From an uncultured Chloroflexales bacterium (lineage in GTDB: Bacteria; Chloroflexota; Chloroflexia; Chloroflexales; Chloroflexaceae): a stretch of 64,000 bases of DNA. A program made the position numbers and the translations under genes. Where the stretch lies: contig CALGUG010000057.1 in NCBI GenBank assembly GCA_937902315.1, positions 62,001-126,000 on the forward strand. Reading direction: 5' to 3'. The notes under the pieces are model-generated. The model saw nothing but the letters and a program-made list of their open reading frames with translations. It did no database searches and was not told where the DNA came from. This document shows, piece by piece, positions 42,981-51,753 of the stretch (position 1 is the first letter of the stretch; each line of letters starts with the position of its first letter).

Positions 42981-43829
42981 TGCGGCTGAGCGGGCCGCTT
43001 CCACAAAACGGCGCACCCGTTTCGGATCGACCGGGTTGGCGATCTCGCCATCTTCTTTGATGCTGCTGCCCACAATCGCACCATCGGCAACCTGCATAAA
43101 GGCCGCGATATTGGCTTCGGTCGTGCCGCTGCCCAGCAATACGGGACGATCGCCCGCCAAACGTTTGGCTTCGCGCACCTTCTCTACATCGGGCGCGTCG
43201 CCGGTCATACGGCCCGACACGATCAAGGCGTCGGCCCCGAAAAAACGCGTCCATTCGATATGGGTCGCGAGGTCGATTCCGGGGAAGCGGACCGAGTGCT
43301 TTTTATCGACATCGGCGAAGAGCTTGATATGCTCGGCGTGCAGCTCTTTGCGCCGCCGCATCAGATCGGCGGCACAACCCTCGTCCCACGATCCGGCGTC
43401 CCAGACGCCCGCCCCCGTAAACATACAGACTCGAATAAAGTCGGCTTGGGCCGCCAGCGCGATTCCTAACAACGCAGTACCGCCGTTGTGAACGAGGTTG
43501 ATTCCGAGCGGCAGCGCGACTTCGCGCTTGACGGCGCTGGCTACCACCGCATGCGAAGCGATGCTCTCGGGCTGAATGTGTGGCCCGGCTCGAAAAGGGA
43601 TATCCCACATATTTTCGACGATGATCGCGTCGCAGCCACCTTCGGCGAGGGCATAGGCATCGCGCAGGGCATGCTCGATGATGGTTTGCATGCCATAGCC
43701 GGTGTAGCCGGGCGAGCCGGGCAGCGGCCAGCAGTGCACCATGCCGATAATCGGTTTGCTTGAGCCACAAACCTCCTTCAGATCTTTGATCTGCAGCGAA
43801 TCGAGTCGTTCTTTCCAAGCAGGGGGCAT
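42978..43829 (-). CDS. BtpA/SgcQ-family TIM-barrel protein
   Basis: The start is ATG 43827-43829 (MPPAWKERLDSLQ), with AAAGGA upstream; 283 residues. Family features are KPIIGMVHCWPLPGSPGY at the start, the barrel strand GGCDAIIVENMWDIPF, GINLVHNGG, and GADALIVSGRMTGDAPD. The C-terminal phosphate-binding-like motif is VLLGSGTTEANI and GAIVGSSIKEDG. BtpA in cyanobacteria is needed for photosystem I accumulation, and other members sit in sugar loci; the reaction is unknown. Confidence 0.88.
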   Translation of the reverse strand: MPPAWKERLDSLQIKDLKEVCGSSKPIIGMVHCWPLPGSPGYTGYGMQTIIEHALRDAYALAEGGCDAIIVENMWDIPFRAGPHIQPESIASHAVVASAVKREVALPLGINLVHNGGTALLGIALAAQADFIRVCMFTGAGVWDAGSWDEGCAADLMRRRKELHAEHIKLFADVDKKHSVRFPGIDLATHIEWTRFFGADALIVSGRMTGDAPDVEKVREAKRLAGDRPVLLGSGTTEANIAAFMQVADGAIVGSSIKEDGEIANPVDPKRVRRFVEAARSAA

Positions 43830-43900
43830 AGCTTTTCCTTTACCTTTGTACAGCTTGTGATCAGATCTTCTTCGGCCCACAAGCTCCGCTTATCCTGTTT

Positions 43901-44181
43901 ATATCAAATTCGCTTGATCGCTTTTTGTTTTGGCCTTTGGCAGAATGGAACGCAGGTATGCTTGTTGGGTAAGAGGTCGCTCTTTCTTCGCCTTGCTGTA
44001 TCACGTTTGGGAAGAGTACCAAGTGCGTGTGAATGTATGCGCTTTGGGGCGCTCGCGGCTCGAGAATAGAAGTGCCTTTTGGCGGGCGGGATGTTGGTAG
44101 CCGTAGGCGGACGCGGTTTGGGCCTGCTTTGGGGAAGTGACCTTGACGCCAGAGTTTGGAACACATTGAGCCGTTTGTTAT
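43901..44181. repeat. Composite MITE-like element with core copy 11
   Basis: Starts ATATCAAATTCGCTTGATC with the type-1 segment GGCCTTTGGCAGAATGGAACG, and then holds the type-2 core GGTAGCCGTAGGCGGACGCG at 44096-44115 with GCTTTGGGGAAGTGACCTTGACGCCAGAG. It ends near CCGTTTGTTAT. It appears to be a type-2 element inside or joined to a type-1 element. No gene lies in 43830-44317. Confidence 0.6.
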
Positions 44182-44317
44182 GCAGCCTCAATTGGCGCGT
44201 TGTGCGACGCCGGAATCGAGGAAAGGTCATATAAGAAGTTTCGCTTTATCGAGCTTCTTGATCGGAACGGCCTACCGCTGCATAAGCGATGGCAGGCCGC
44301 CACAGTTCGTGCTTTTT

Positions 44318-44866
44318 TTAGTTGTAGGCCACTTCATTTTCGACAGCTTCAACTAGCAATAGGCTGCTGATCGTAAGGGCGTTGTTGTTGGCAGTGCGTA
44401 AACCGTAGTTTTTGAACCAGTGCTGGAAGGTATCGATGTTGGGCCAACGTTGGATCACGATGCGATTGGGACACCACGTTCCCTTTACAACTTCATAGGG
44501 ATTGTGCGCCACTAAAAGCCGCCCTCCATACTGTTCGATAGCTTCCCAATGGATAGCGCTAAACTCTTCTGAATCGCATACTTCTATCGAGAGGATGGCA
44601 TAGATAGCTTGGCCGTTAAGTGTTTGATAGGGTGGAAAAAAACAGCTTTGAGAAGGGTTGTTCAATGTTGAAGCAGAATGGTTCGAGGAGCTGCAGGGAT
44701 CGCGAGACAAAGCGACGATATGTTGTTCTATCAATGGAATAATGAGACAGAGTTCTTCGAACTCTTCATGCACAGAGAGTGAGGCTCCGTTGAGTGTGCG
44801 TTCCATGGCAGCGATGCGCCTGCGAAGGCGCTCTAATGCTCGCAGATAGATTTGTTGTGGTGTCAT
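44318..44866 (-). CDS. Protein with C-terminal DUF1330-like (dimeric alpha-beta barrel) domain
   Basis: The start is placed at ATG 44864-44866 (MTPQQIYLRALERL); 182 residues. Residues 1-60 are a charged helical segment with no family I recognise. Residues ~85-175 match the DUF1330 pattern: AIYAILSIEVCDSEEFSAIHWEAIEQYGGRLLVAHN, CPNRIVIQRWPNIDTFQHWFKN and a closing LLLVEAVE strand. DUF1330 proteins are small ferredoxin-like domains of unknown function, normally ~95 residues and free-standing, so the N-terminal extension is unusual. The ribosome-binding site is weak. Confidence 0.62.
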   Translation of the reverse strand: MTPQQIYLRALERLRRRIAAMERTLNGASLSVHEEFEELCLIIPLIEQHIVALSRDPCSSSNHSASTLNNPSQSCFFPPYQTLNGQAIYAILSIEVCDSEEFSAIHWEAIEQYGGRLLVAHNPYEVVKGTWCPNRIVIQRWPNIDTFQHWFKNYGLRTANNNALTISSLLLVEAVENEVAYN

Positions 44867-45107
44867 GATTTCGCCTGATCGCGATAGATGCCAATATGCT
44901 TTGGGAGAAGGGTGCGACCCTTGAACTACGCTTGCACACAAGCGTGTCTAAGACAAGCTAATCAAAGGAAACGTGGCTCTTTATTCGAGATGTAAACTGA
45001 TAAAAGAACAGTTTATTTGATTAGACTATAACATATTTTGCGGGTGTGGTACGGTTTAAGATCTGTAGCGGAAGGGGAGATGGAGGTGTGGACGCTACAA
45101 ATACTTG

Positions 45108-46079
45108 TTATACTTTGAATAGATCCGTCAAAGCCGCATGGCCTACCCAATCGGTCGAACGTGCGTAGGCGGCTGCTAGCTCATGTTTACTGGGAAGAGC
45201 ATCTGCCGCGCCGACGCGCGTGGCGGTCAGGGCACCAAGCAAATTACCCATAGCGGCTTGGCTTAGCAAGGCTTGGCCGTGTAAGCGCGCATAGAGAAAG
45301 CCTGCTACAAAGGCATCGCCGCAGCCGTTGGTGTCGATGGCCGATACCGCTAACCCGTTCAATTCAAGGTACTGTTTGGCTGTGACCACCGTACAACCCT
45401 CGCTGCCTCGTTTGAGCACAACGCAGCCTGCTCCAGCGTTTATCAGTTCTGTTAAGGCTGCATGTTGAGGTAAATCGGGATGCAGAAGCGCGAGTTCTTG
45501 CTCGTTCATGAACACAAGTGCAAATGACGGCAAAAGCTGTCGTACCAAATCTGCTTGGTGACGAACACATAAGGTACACAGATCGATCGATACAGGGATT
45601 TGATGCTGTCTGGCAAGCTGGATGCAGTGGAGTGCCGTAGCTTGTTGCTTACCACTTAGCAAAGCATAGGCGCTCAGGTGGAAATGACGCGCACCTCCAA
45701 AACACTCGACCCCCCAGTTGCTTCCATCAAGTTCGACATTTGCTCCACGGAAACTCGAGAAGGTCCGTTGTCCTGATGGGCTAACGCTGACAATACAAAC
45801 GCCTGTGGCGACGCTGGGATGCTTTTGAATGGCATCGAGCTGAACGCCGGCTTGGGTGGCTGCTTGCAGCGCGATGGCGGCAGCGGGATCGTTGCCTACA
45901 CAGGCCAACAAACGAACTGCTTCGCCCAACAAGCCGAAAGCGGTTGCGGAGTTTGCTGCACCACCGCCACTACACCATCGAATATCTAAGATCTCGCTGT
46001 CATCACCTTCTTGTGGGTAAGCGGCCAGTTTTGTTGTAAGGTCGGCATTAACATCGCCTAAGATACAAATAGTAGACAT
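45108..46079 (-). CDS. PfkB-family sugar/nucleoside kinase
   Basis: A 323-residue ribokinase-type kinase. It opens with ICILGDVNADL, followed by the substrate-binding glycines in WCSGGGAANSATAFGLLG and a lid region. Near the C-terminus is the anion-hole/catalytic-base motif DTNGCGDAFVAGFLYA, a variant of the usual DTxGAGD. Substrate cannot be assigned. Pseudouridine kinase is one option because psuG is at 61424-62338, but the genes are 15 kb apart. Confidence 0.88.
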   Translation of the reverse strand: MSTICILGDVNADLTTKLAAYPQEGDDSEILDIRWCSGGGAANSATAFGLLGEAVRLLACVGNDPAAAIALQAATQAGVQLDAIQKHPSVATGVCIVSVSPSGQRTFSSFRGANVELDGSNWGVECFGGARHFHLSAYALLSGKQQATALHCIQLARQHQIPVSIDLCTLCVRHQADLVRQLLPSFALVFMNEQELALLHPDLPQHAALTELINAGAGCVVLKRGSEGCTVVTAKQYLELNGLAVSAIDTNGCGDAFVAGFLYARLHGQALLSQAAMGNLLGALTATRVGAADALPSKHELAAAYARSTDWVGHAALTDLFKV

Positions 46080-46616
46080 AACTACCAGTTACTATGACAG
46101 ACCGATCCGTGCGTTGTTTGCATCATAGCCGATACCGTAAGAATGAGCAAGGTGCTATACTGGTTAATAGCTAGGTTTATTTGACCCTAAGCCGCTTCTT
46201 AGAAGGTAGCATTGTAACAGACGATTTGCCACATCAGCTATCATCCTATGAGCTACAGAATCCATCTGGGAAGTGCGAATCCTTTTGGTGTAGGGATGCC
46301 ACCCGTTCCGAGTGTTGAAAGAACGGTGTGATAGGTGTGTGGTCGAGACGTGAAGAGGAACTATTCTAAAGGTGCTCTTTTTCCTATTGAAATCTCCTAG
46401 AACTATAGTTGATCATAGAGAACGGAGCATGTTTAGTCCTCTTGTCATGCCTAGTGCTTCATTGTAAAATGAGAAAATTGTAGTAAATAGTAGCTCTGGA
46501 CCGGGTTTTGCCTCTTTGAGCTGCACTCGCTACAACTTCAGATCTGCACGAGGCTTCGTTCTAAGTTCATTGGCTTGCTTTTCACGTCTTTTCCACAGCA
46601 TTGAGAGCAGAGGGAT
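46080..46616. other. Gene-free divergent spacer between the PfkB kinase and hybrid kinase genes
   Basis: 537 bases without a core repeat. Apart from the PfkB promoter at 46122-46150 I see no feature. Confidence 0.5.
46122..46150 (-). promoter_or_regulatory. Sigma-70-type promoter of the PfkB kinase gene
   Basis: On the minus strand: TTGCTC, 17-base spacer, TATGAT. The predicted start lies about 35 bases before the ATG. Confidence 0.55.
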
Positions 46617-49043
46617 ATGGAAGAGATTTTAATTGTTGACGACAGCGAGCAGATCTGCGCGATGTTGGCAAATTATGTCCTCCCTGAATTGGGATTTAAA
46701 GCCCAAATCGCGAATACTGGCCGCCAGGGATTCGCCCGCTTGCGCCAAAAACTGCCTGATCTTATTCTGCTTGACTTACAGCTTCCCGATATTAGTGGCC
46801 TTGACCTTCTGCGACTGATCGCCCAAGAAGGCTATGACGTGCCAGTTATTTTGATGACTGCCCATGGCTCTGAAGGCGTTGCGGTTGAGGCATTCCGTCT
46901 GGGAGCGCGAAATTACCTTATTAAGCCCTTTAGCGATACCGAGGCTCGTGGCGTCATCGACCAAGCATTGCGCGAGCGTCGCCTCCAGCGTGAGCGCGAC
47001 CGCCTCTTGCGCAACTTGCAACAGCGCGTACAGGAGCTTACCGTTTTTTACAGCATCGGTAAGTCGGTGAGCGCCCTGATGGGCCTTGAAGAGTTGCTCG
47101 AGCGAATCGTCGAAGCGGGCGTGTATATCACGCGGGCCGAAGAAGGCTTTCTGTTGCTGCGCGATGAAGGGCGCGACGAGCTGTATCTGCGCGCCGCTAA
47201 AAATATGGGCGAACAGCGTGCCCAGCACTTGCGTATGCCGATCAACGATAGCTTGGCTGGACAGGTGGTGCGCACGGGCAAAAGCATTCGCCTCGACAAG
47301 TCCTCTAACGGTTCAGTGCTGAAGGTCAAAACGGGCTTTTTTGTCCATTCGATCATTCAGGTGCCCTTGATCGTTGGTTCGCATGTGATCGGCGTGTTGG
47401 CGGTCGATAACCAGATCTCTGATCGGGTCTTCACCGATAACGACCAATATCTGCTTTCTGCCTTGGCTGACTATGCCGCAATCGCGATCGAAAACGCTCG
47501 GCTCTATCAACAAGTGAAGCAGTCTGAGGAGCGTTACAGAGATCTCTTCACTAATGCTTACGACCTGATCTTCACGCTTGATTCGCAGCTCAATATCGTC
47601 AGCATCAACAAGGCGGGCCAGCAGTTGACCGGTTATTCGCTCGATGAACTGCGTGGGCAGCCGCTCAGTCGCTTCTGCCCTCCTAGCCAATGGCCCGAGA
47701 TCGAAGCTGGCTTTAAGCAATTGTTGACCGGAGTGCAGCTCGCACCTTTTGAGTTAGAGATGCTGCGTCGCGATGAAGACCGCATCTTCCTCGAGGTGAG
47801 CGCTCGTTTGATGGACGATGGCGCTTCTGAGCCGGGCTTGCACTGTATCGCGCGTAACCTCACCGATCGCCGCCGCCTCGAAGAGAAGCTGATGCAGGCC
47901 GAAAAGCTCTCGGCTTTGGGTCAATTGGTGGCCGGTGTCGCTCACGAGCTCAACAATCCGCTGACGAGCGTCAGTGGCTATGCCCAGTTGCTCTTACGCG
48001 AGAAGTCGCTCAGCGACTATGTGCGCGAAGATATCAAACATATCTATGTGCAGTCGGAGCGAGCGGCTCGCATCGTTCAGAATCTCTTGCTGTTTGCGCG
48101 CGAACACAAACCCGAGCGGGTGATGGTCAATATTAACGAACTGGTGAAAAGCACCCTCAACTTGCGTGCCTACCAGTTGCGCGTCGATAATATCAAAGTT
48201 GATATTCAGACCGATCCCTACTTGCCCAATACCATCGCTGATCCGCACCAGTTGCAGCAGGTCTTTTTGAACCTGATCAACAACGCTCACCAAGCCATGG
48301 TGGCTCGTGGTACTCCTGGTACGCTGACCTTGCGCACACGCAAGCAGCAGGTGCAAGGCCCCGATATGACGACGCGTACCTCTTTGATCGTCGATATCTC
48401 TGATACTGGTGTGGGCATTCCCGAGCGCGATGTGAGCCGCATCTTTGATCCCTTCTTCACAACAAAACCGATCGGCCAAGGCACAGGTTTGGGCCTTTCG
48501 ATCTGTTTTGGTATCATTCAAGAACACGGCGGACGGATCTGGGCCGAGAGTACGGTGGGCGTCGGCACTACCATGTATGTTGAGCTACCCTTGAGAAACG
48601 ATCAGCATCAAGAGGAAGCACCTCGCGAAGCCCTTCCGAAACCAGAAGAGCCCACGAAATCTTATTCGGTCTTGGTGGTTGATGATGAAGAGCCCGTTGG
48701 TCGGCTTATGGGTCGGCTCTTGAACGATCTCGGTCACAAACCGGTTGTAGTGACGAGTGGAGAAACTGCTCTTGAAGCTTTGCAAGAACAGCCCTTTGAT
48801 CTGATTATTAGCGATGTGAAGATGCCCGGAATGAGCGGTTTCGATCTGTATGATGAGGTTGCAAAACGCAATCGGGAACTCGCTAATCACATGATCTTTG
48901 TTACTGGTGATATTCTCGCTCCTACAACTCAAGCTCGTATCGGCCAGATCGGTAATCCCTACATTCCGAAACCATTCGATATCGATCGGCTCCAAGGAGT
49001 TGTTCGTTCCTTGTTCCAGAAAGAAGCTGATAGCACTTCATAA
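46617..49043 (+). CDS. Hybrid histidine kinase, REC-GAF-PAS-HisKA-HATPase-REC
   Basis: An 808-residue soluble sensor kinase. Domain order: receiver (3-120, phospho-acceptor D53, K103), GAF (about 148-295, LEELLERIVEAGVYITRAEEGFL), PAS (about 303-415, ERYRDLFTNAYDLIFTLD), HisKA (about 425-495, H443 in GVAHELNNPLTS), HATPase (about 540-660, N-box LNLINNAHQA, G-boxes DTGVG and GTGLGL), and a second receiver (684-802, D733). No membrane span is seen, so it senses an internal signal or is itself controlled through the N-terminal receiver. No output regulator is adjacent. Confidence 0.93.
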   Translation: MEEILIVDDSEQICAMLANYVLPELGFKAQIANTGRQGFARLRQKLPDLILLDLQLPDISGLDLLRLIAQEGYDVPVILMTAHGSEGVAVEAFRLGARNYLIKPFSDTEARGVIDQALRERRLQRERDRLLRNLQQRVQELTVFYSIGKSVSALMGLEELLERIVEAGVYITRAEEGFLLLRDEGRDELYLRAAKNMGEQRAQHLRMPINDSLAGQVVRTGKSIRLDKSSNGSVLKVKTGFFVHSIIQVPLIVGSHVIGVLAVDNQISDRVFTDNDQYLLSALADYAAIAIENARLYQQVKQSEERYRDLFTNAYDLIFTLDSQLNIVSINKAGQQLTGYSLDELRGQPLSRFCPPSQWPEIEAGFKQLLTGVQLAPFELEMLRRDEDRIFLEVSARLMDDGASEPGLHCIARNLTDRRRLEEKLMQAEKLSALGQLVAGVAHELNNPLTSVSGYAQLLLREKSLSDYVREDIKHIYVQSERAARIVQNLLLFAREHKPERVMVNINELVKSTLNLRAYQLRVDNIKVDIQTDPYLPNTIADPHQLQQVFLNLINNAHQAMVARGTPGTLTLRTRKQQVQGPDMTTRTSLIVDISDTGVGIPERDVSRIFDPFFTTKPIGQGTGLGLSICFGIIQEHGGRIWAESTVGVGTTMYVELPLRNDQHQEEAPREALPKPEEPTKSYSVLVVDDEEPVGRLMGRLLNDLGHKPVVVTSGETALEALQEQPFDLIISDVKMPGMSGFDLYDEVAKRNRELANHMIFVTGDILAPTTQARIGQIGNPYIPKPFDIDRLQGVVRSLFQKEADSTS

Positions 49044-49601
49044 GCGCGTGGGCGCGTTACTTGTGTGAGCCTAACATACGAATGGTTAACAAAACGCGAC
49101 AAATATGGTGCGGAAATGTGCACCAAAAAATCAAAACAATGGTATAGTAAACCATAACGAGCGCCTGTAAATGAACGACGGACAATGAAGACTTGCGTAG
49201 GAGAGGTCTTCCATTTTCCGTCGTTCTGTTGTATCTCAGTAGTAAGCGTATCGCGACTGTCTGTCTATAAGCGCTTTTCTTCGCATACAATCGCATGAAT
49301 TGCTCCACCTCTACAAGTTGTAGAAGTAACATGTTTGAATAGTAAACGAACAACTTTTAACAAGCATGGATGCTTGCGCTCTCTTGCTGAAGCTATTTAT
49401 ACTTTCACCATCGTAAAGATGAGGTCACGCCTGCTTTCATTATTGTTGGCTTTGCTTTATGATGTCTTTTTGAAGCATTTAGCCTTGTTGAAAGTCTGCT
49501 CGTTAAGCGGTGTATAGACGTCCTAGATGTTAGGCCGCTAGAAGATTGTATTGTGCGAAAGTACACAGTGAAACATCGCGTATCTATAAGGAGCCTTCTC
49601 C
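49044..49601. other. Gene-free spacer with one large hairpin
   Basis: 558 bases between the kinase and the eIF2B-like gene. Beyond the hairpin at 49173-49226 I see no repeat core or convincing gene. Confidence 0.5.
49173..49226 (+). terminator. Large hairpin downstream of the hybrid kinase gene
   Basis: A 20-base arm (49173-49192, GAACGACGGACAATGAAGAC) pairs with 49206-49226 with one mismatch and one bulge, around a 13-base loop. It may be the kinase terminator or part of a small RNA. No U-run follows. Confidence 0.5.
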
Positions 49602-50525
49602 GTGAATATTCAAAAGACTATAGCCGATATTGCGGCAGATACGACGACAAGTGCCGTTGAATTGGCAGAGCGAGCCGCAGATGTACTTTTGCAGCGCGCT
49701 AAAATGGGTGCAGCAGCCTCGCCCGAGGCCTTCCGACGCGAACTTTTAGCTACAGGCTGGGCTTTGATACGTGCTCAACCAGCGATGGCTCCGATTGTGA
49801 ATCTCGTCAACCAAGTGTTGTGGAATTTAGAAGCAGTCGAGTCGCCGGGGGCTATGTCGAAGGCGGTCGGAGAAGCGACTGATACCTTTCGTCGCAAATT
49901 GCGCGTGCATGAAGATGCGATTGTGGCCGCGGTCTTACCTTTGATCCACGATGGTGCTCAGGTCTTGATCCACGGGCGTAGCACCACTGTGCGTGCGGCT
50001 CTGCGTCATGCCCAGCGTACAGGGCGGCGCTTCAGCGTGATCTGTAGCGAGAGTCGTCCTGCTTATGAGGGCCGCACCCAAGCCCAAGAGCTGAGAGAGA
50101 GCGGAATCGCCGTAACGCTCGTAAGCGATGCTACTGCGCTCAAGCTTGTTCGTGAGTCGCAACTGGTGTTGGTAGGCGCCGACTTATTGAGCAGTGCTGG
50201 GTTAGTGAATCGCGTCGGCACCTACGGATTGGCTTTAGCCGCGAGCGAGAGCCAGGTTCCAATTTATACCTTATGTGGAAGTGAGAAGTTTCTTCCCCCC
50301 GGTTATCACGCGCCCGAAGAGCGCTGGTGGCCCGCAACTCAGGTTTGGAAGCCAGTTTCCGAAGGAGTTGAGGTCAAAAACCACTACTTCGATACTACCC
50401 CACTCTCCTTAATCACCGGAATCGTAACCGAGAAGGGTGTTTTGACCAGCGAAGGTGTTGAAGCGTGGCTCGCAACGACACGTTTGCATCCCGCTTTGCA
50501 AGATGATGAAGAGGTGCCTGTCTAG
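49602..50525 (+). CDS. eIF2B-alpha/beta/delta-like protein
   Basis: A 307-residue protein that starts at GTG 49602, set by AAGGAG nine bases upstream. The N-terminal half is helical. The C-terminal half has the Rossmann-like fold of eIF2B-related proteins: GAQVLIHGRSTTVRAALRHA, FSVICSESRPAYEGRTQAQELRESGI, LVLVGADLLSSAGLVNRVGTYGLALAA and the late DTTPLSLITGIVTEKGV. Bacterial and archaeal relatives include methylthioribose-1-phosphate isomerase and ribose-1,5-bisphosphate isomerase. The isomerase catalytic cysteine region is not obvious, so I do not assign a reaction. Confidence 0.83.
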   Translation: MNIQKTIADIAADTTTSAVELAERAADVLLQRAKMGAAASPEAFRRELLATGWALIRAQPAMAPIVNLVNQVLWNLEAVESPGAMSKAVGEATDTFRRKLRVHEDAIVAAVLPLIHDGAQVLIHGRSTTVRAALRHAQRTGRRFSVICSESRPAYEGRTQAQELRESGIAVTLVSDATALKLVRESQLVLVGADLLSSAGLVNRVGTYGLALAASESQVPIYTLCGSEKFLPPGYHAPEERWWPATQVWKPVSEGVEVKNHYFDTTPLSLITGIVTEKGVLTSEGVEAWLATTRLHPALQDDEEVPV

Positions 50526-50584
50526 CTATAAGCCTGCGGCAGCCAAGCGATGAGGCTTGGCGCGAAACGAGCCGCGCTCGCTTG

Positions 50585-51280
50585 TTAGCCGCTGTTTGAA
50601 TCGAGCGCATGCAGCGCTTGATGAGCTGCTTGTTGGGCCGCTGCTTGCTTGCTGGTGCCCGTGCCGATACCGAGACGCTTTTCTTCAAGCAAAACTTCAA
50701 CTGTGTAGACCCGTCGATGGTCGGGACCAGTGATATTGACTGTCTGATAGTAGGGGGTTTTGCTGTGTAGGGCTTGAATCCGCTCTTGAAGGATCGTTTT
50801 GTAGTCGGGTGTTGTGCCACGCTGCAGCGCACGTTCGAGATAGGGCTCTACAAATTTTCGTGCTGCTTCAATGCCTTGATCAAGATAGATCGCGCCCAAA
50901 ACCGCTTCAAACACATCAGCCAACAGCGATGGACGGTTGCGGGCATTGGTCATCTCTTCGTCGCCCATGCTGATAAGCACAAATTCGCCTAAGCGCAGTT
51001 CGCGGGCGAAGTCGGCAAGGGTCGTCGTCTTGACAAGCGCAGTACGAAGGGTGGTTAATTCTCCTTCCGAACTGTCTGGAAAGCGTGTGTAGAGCAGACT
51101 CGCACTAATGAAATTGAGAACAGCGTCACCCAGAAATTCAAGTCGTTCATTGGAAGGAAGTGATTCGGTCTCGTGTGGCCGTTCGTTCACAAATGAGCGA
51201 TGCAACAGTGCGCTTTTCAAGAGGCGTTGGTCGCGAAATTGAACCTGAAGGGTTTGCATCACCTCGTCGAGTGTTACCAT
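50585..51280 (-). CDS. rnc: Ribonuclease III
   Basis: Cleaves double-stranded RNA in rRNA and mRNA processing. 231 residues. The catalytic domain (about 1-150) has the signature ERLEFLGDAVLNF with the metal-binding acidic residues, and LADVFEAVLGAIYLDQG. The dsRNA-binding domain follows from about residue 158 (DYKTILQERIQALHSKTPYY, GIGTGTSKQAAAQQAAHQAL). AAGGA lies before the ATG. It is convergent with the eIF2B-like gene, with only 59 bases between them. Confidence 0.95.
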   Translation of the reverse strand: MVTLDEVMQTLQVQFRDQRLLKSALLHRSFVNERPHETESLPSNERLEFLGDAVLNFISASLLYTRFPDSSEGELTTLRTALVKTTTLADFARELRLGEFVLISMGDEEMTNARNRPSLLADVFEAVLGAIYLDQGIEAARKFVEPYLERALQRGTTPDYKTILQERIQALHSKTPYYQTVNITGPDHRRVYTVEVLLEEKRLGIGTGTSKQAAAQQAAHQALHALDSNSG

Positions 51281-51448
51281 AGTATCTATCCTTATCTCTA
51301 CCTGCTGATGTGCATCCTTAGGTACGCTTCTCTAGCACTATCAAATGCTGAAGTTCTCTATAGACAGCGAAACCAAAACAAATCCAGTCGCTATGTTAGG
51401 AAGGATACAGAGCAGATCGTAGAGTTTGAAAGCTCGTCTCTCCTTGTT

Positions 51449-51620
51449 ATAACAAATTCCGCTTGCTTTCTTCAGATCGTGGCGGCTAGGTTTTGCCCCA
51501 AAAAGAAGCTCTTTGGCGCGTCCGCCTACGGCTACCAACATCCCGCCCAACAAACGAGGCTGGTAGTAGTGTGTGCCGAAAGCTCTCTCCCAAAGCCGAC
51601 AATTCAAACAGATTTCGTAT
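51449..51620. repeat. Type-2 MITE-like element with core copy 12
   Basis: Left end ATAACAAATTCCGCTTG, right end CAGATTTCGTAT, 172 bases. The core is at 51517-51536 in reverse orientation, preceded by GGCGGCTAGGTTTTGCCCC and followed by AACATCCCGCCCAAC. Confidence 0.65.
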
Positions 51621-51682
51621 CATATGCGAGCCAGAGCCGCAGATCTCACAAAGATATAGTCTGTTTTATGTTTTGAGTTAAA

Positions 51683-51725
51683 ACGCAGAACCGAGAACCA
51701 GAATGTGGGTTGGTTCTCGGCTCTG
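51683..51725 (-). terminator. Terminator of fabF
   Basis: Stem CCGAGAACCA (51691-51700) and complement (51711-51720) with a 10-base loop. On the minus strand GTTTT follows a few bases later. Confidence 0.7.
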
Positions 51726-51753
51726 GAGTAGTAATGAACTTGTTCAACGCTGC

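Larger units (their letters stand above)
51281..51753. other. Spacer between rnc and fabF with a type-2 element
   Basis: Contains the type-2 element at 51449-51620 and the fabF terminator at 51683-51725. No gene is supported. Confidence 0.55.

Noticed and set aside
49057..49353. 98-codon minus-strand frame between the kinase and eIF2B-like genes
   Set aside because: No ribosome-binding site, no recognisable domain, and it covers the 49173-49226 hairpin.
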